The position numbers were made by a program, and so were the translations under genes. From UBA10649 sp964597445 (GTDB lineage Bacteria; Actinomycetota; Actinomycetes; S36-B12), in contig CAZQXO010000047.1 in NCBI GenBank assembly GCA_964597445.1, positions 1-15,469 on the forward strand: 15,469 nt of DNA, in the 5' to 3' direction. Shown one piece after another: positions 13,300 through 15,469 of this stretch. The stretch's first letter is position 1; each line of letters starts with the position of its first letter. The notes under the pieces are model-generated. The model saw only the letters and a list, made by a program, of their open reading frames with translations. It was not told the origin of the DNA and searched no databases.

Positions 13300-15469
13300 G
13301 GCGACCCTTGCGGTTGGCACGCTCAGCCCGACGCCGCTCGGCTCGGGAGGCGTTCGGATCGACCTCGACGATGCCGCCGTCCTCGACCTCCATCTCACCG
13401 CGCACGATGTCACCGGACTCCCCGGGGGCGGAGTACTCCAGGTGGGACGGGCGCGTGGGGCCGAGCCCCGGCGCGACGAGCTGCGGCTCGGGAGCACGTT
13501 CGGCTGCCTGAGCCCCCGCGGCCACGGCTGCCCCCAGGGCTGCCGCTGCCCCGGAGGACGTGGCATCGACCAGGCCCTCGACGGCCTCGGCGGCCTCCTC
13601 GGTGACCGGCTGCTGGACCTGGACCTCGGCGTTGAAGAGGTAGGTGACCGTCTCCTCCTTGATGGCATCCATCATGGCGTTGAAGAGGTCGTAGCCCTCG
13701 CGCTGGTACTCGATGAGCGGATCGCGCTGGGCCATGGCACGCAGGCCGATGCCGTCACGCAGGTAGTCCATCTCGTACAGGTGCTCACGCCACTTGCGGT
13801 CGAGCACCGACAGGATGACGCGGCGCTCCAACTCCCGGGTGACCTCCTCCCCGAGGGCCTCCTCACGATCGTCGTAGGCGCGCTCGGCGTCATCGACGAG
13901 CTCCGCGATGAGATAGTCGGACGTCAGCGCCGCGCGCGAGCCGCCGGCCTCGTCCTCCAGTTCGGTGATGGTCACGCCTACGGGATACAGCTGTCCGAGG
14001 GCGCCCCACAGTCGCTCGAGGTCCCAGGACTCCGGGTAGCCCTCGCTCGTCGCGGCCCGAACATAGCTCGCGACAGTGTCGCGGATGAAGGTGCGAACCT
14101 GATCCTCGATGTCCTCGCCGCTCAGGACCCGCCGACGCTCGTCGTAGATGACCAGGCGCTGCCGGTTGAGGACGTCGTCGTACTTGAGGACGTCCTTGCG
14201 GATCTCGAAGTTCTGCGCCTCGACCTGGGACTGCGCCGACTTGATGGCGTTGGTCACCATCTTCGCCTCGATCGGGACATCGTCCGGCACGTTGAAGCGG
14301 CGCAGGAAGGCGTCGACCATCTCGGACTTGAACAGTCGCATGAGGTCGTCCTCGAGGGACAGGTAGAACTGCGACTCGCCCGGATCACCCTGGCGTCCCG
14401 ATCGACCGCGCAGCTGGTTGTCGATGCGGCGCGATTCATGCCTCTCGGTCGCGAGCACGTACAGCCCACCCAGGCCGATGACCTCCTCGTGCTCCGCCGC
14501 CACGGCAGCCTTCGCCTTCTCCAGCGCCTGAGGCCAGGCGGCCTCGTAGGCGTCGGGGTCCTCGACCGGGGACAGGCCCTGCTGGGACAGCGCCGCTGCC
14601 GCCATGAACTCCGGATTGCCGCCGAGGATGATGTCGGTCCCGCGACCAGCCATGTTCGTCGCGACCGTGACCGCGCCACGGCGTCCGGCCTGCGCGACGA
14701 TCGCCGCCTCGCGCTCGTGATGCTTCGCGTTGAGCACCTCGTGCGGCACGCCATTCTGCTTGAGCAGGCGCGAGAGCAGTTCGGACTTCTCGACGCTCGT
14801 CGTGCCCACGAGGATCGGCTGGCCTGCGGCATGCCGTTCGACGATGTCCTCGATCACGGCCGCGTACTTCGCCTCGGCCGTGCGATAGACGAGGTCGGCC
14901 TGGTCGATGCGGACCATCGCACGATTGGTCGGGATCGGGACCACGCCCAGGTCGTAGATCTGGTTGAACTCGGCGGCCTCCGTCATCGCGGTGCCCGTCA
15001 TCCCCCCGAGCTTGTCGTAGAGGCGGAAGAAGTTCTGGAGAGTCACGGTGGCGAGCGTCTGATTCTCGGCCTTGATCTCCACTCCCTCCTTGGCTTCGAT
15101 GGCCTGGTGGAGTCCCTCGTTGTAGCGGCGACCCGAGAGGATGCGACCCGTGTGCTCGTCAACGATGATCACGTCACCGTCGATCACGACGTAGTCACGA
15201 TCCTTCTTGAACAGCTCCTTCGCGCGGATCGCGTTGTTGAGGAAGCCCACGAGCGGGGTGTTGACCGTGTCGTACAGGTTGTCGATGCCGATCTGGTCCT
15301 CGACCTTGTCGATCGCCTGCTCGAGCACTCCGACCGTGCGCTTCTTCTCGTCGACCTCGTAATCCTCATCACGCTTCAGGAGCGCCGCGATGCGCGCGAA
15401 CTCCGCGTACCACGTGGTGGGCTGGTCGGCCGGACCGCTGATGATGAGCGGTGTGCGGGCCTCGTCGAT
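13295..15469 (-). CDS. secA: Preprotein translocase motor subunit SecA (partial, N-terminus beyond right edge)
   Basis: The C-terminal 724 residues of the ATPase that drives proteins through SecYEG. The frame is open to the last base and begins at DEARTPLIISGP, which lies near residue 220 in mycobacterial SecA1, so the first nucleotide-binding motifs are outside the window. Seen here, counted from the edge: the preprotein cross-linking region; YDKLGGMTGTAMTEA; NMAGRGTDIILGG (about 270-282); QLRGRSGRQGDPG (about 353-365), the arginine-finger motif of the second motor domain; and the helical scaffold/wing part with KWREHLYEMDYLRDGIGLRAMAQRDPL (from about 557). An Ala-rich linker (near TSSGAAAALGAAVAAGAQ) leads to a basic tail RRRAERANRKGRR. 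There is no C-terminal CxCxSGxxxxxCH zinc motif, as in mycobacterial SecA1. This looks like the housekeeping SecA. Convergent with the Rv3235-family gene. Confidence 0.97.
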   Translation of the reverse strand: MDEARTPLIISGPADQPTTWYAEFARIAALLKRDEDYEVDEKKRTVGVLEQAIDKVEDQIGIDNLYDTVNTPLVGFLNNAIRAKELFKKDRDYVVIDGDVIIVDEHTGRILSGRRYNEGLHQAIEAKEGVEIKAENQTLATVTLQNFFRLYDKLGGMTGTAMTEAAEFNQIYDLGVVPIPTNRAMVRIDQADLVYRTAEAKYAAVIEDIVERHAAGQPILVGTTSVEKSELLSRLLKQNGVPHEVLNAKHHEREAAIVAQAGRRGAVTVATNMAGRGTDIILGGNPEFMAAAALSQQGLSPVEDPDAYEAAWPQALEKAKAAVAAEHEEVIGLGGLYVLATERHESRRIDNQLRGRSGRQGDPGESQFYLSLEDDLMRLFKSEMVDAFLRRFNVPDDVPIEAKMVTNAIKSAQSQVEAQNFEIRKDVLKYDDVLNRQRLVIYDERRRVLSGEDIEDQVRTFIRDTVASYVRAATSEGYPESWDLERLWGALGQLYPVGVTITELEDEAGGSRAALTSDYLIAELVDDAERAYDDREEALGEEVTRELERRVILSVLDRKWREHLYEMDYLRDGIGLRAMAQRDPLIEYQREGYDLFNAMMDAIKEETVTYLFNAEVQVQQPVTEEAAEAVEGLVDATSSGAAAALGAAVAAGAQAAERAPEPQLVAPGLGPTRPSHLEYSAPGESGDIVRGEMEVEDGGIVEVDPNASRAERRRAERANRKGRR

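Noticed and set aside
1..15469. tRNA, rRNA, CRISPR array, insertion sequence or toxin-antitoxin pair
   Set aside because: I looked for these on both strands and saw no supporting repeats, cloverleaf-like sequence, transposase motifs or paired small genes of that type.

Overview
This window is a strongly GC-rich, densely packed chromosomal segment of an actinobacterium. The evidence is the gene content: a very large (about 1,600 residue) NAD-dependent glutamate dehydrogenase, a MoeZ-type adenylyltransferase/rhodanese fusion, a WS/DGAT acyltransferase, DUF2505 and Rv3235-family (DUF6459) proteins, and a SecA without a zinc-binding tail. These are together typical of Actinomycetia. GTG starts are frequent. 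I cannot name the genus. I see no tRNA, rRNA, CRISPR, IS element or prophage gene, and the window reads as vertically inherited chromosome.

Layout, left to right. (1) 1-214: probable start of a minus-strand gene that runs off the left edge, an inverted repeat, and a hairpin just after moeZ. (2) 215-6338: two minus-strand genes, the giant glutamate dehydrogenase followed by moeZ with its own ribosome binding site. (3) 6542-7036: a small plus-strand DUF2505 gene, divergent from the dehydrogenase. (4) 7047-9508: a minus-strand lipid pair, WS/DGAT acyltransferase then patatin-like hydrolase, joined by an ATGA overlap. (5) 9585-11527: a minus-strand pair, a SAF-domain membrane protein then a CpaE/TadZ-like MinD-family protein, joined by a GTGA overlap. 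(6) 11647-11886: a 79-residue MerR/excisionase-type DNA-binding protein on the plus strand. (7) 11921-12436: a minus-strand protein of unknown function with two SH3/Sm-like repeats. (8) 12716-13267: an Rv3235-family gene on the plus strand, behind the clearest promoter in the window. (9) 13295-15469: the C-terminal 724 residues of SecA on the minus strand, cut by the right edge.

How the genes may work together. The dehydrogenase feeds glutamate carbon into the TCA cycle and releases ammonium. MoeZ activates and sulfurates ubiquitin-like sulfur carriers for cofactor or cysteine synthesis. The acyltransferase/patatin pair suggests making and remodelling of acylglycerols or wax esters. The block from the CpaE-like gene to SecA is the least understood part: a SAF/CpaE pair without any Flp/Tad pilus gene in view, a small DNA-binding protein, a paired-barrel protein, and an Rv3235-family protein next to the preprotein translocase motor. 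It is the best candidate here for an undescribed functional module, but that is inference from proximity only.
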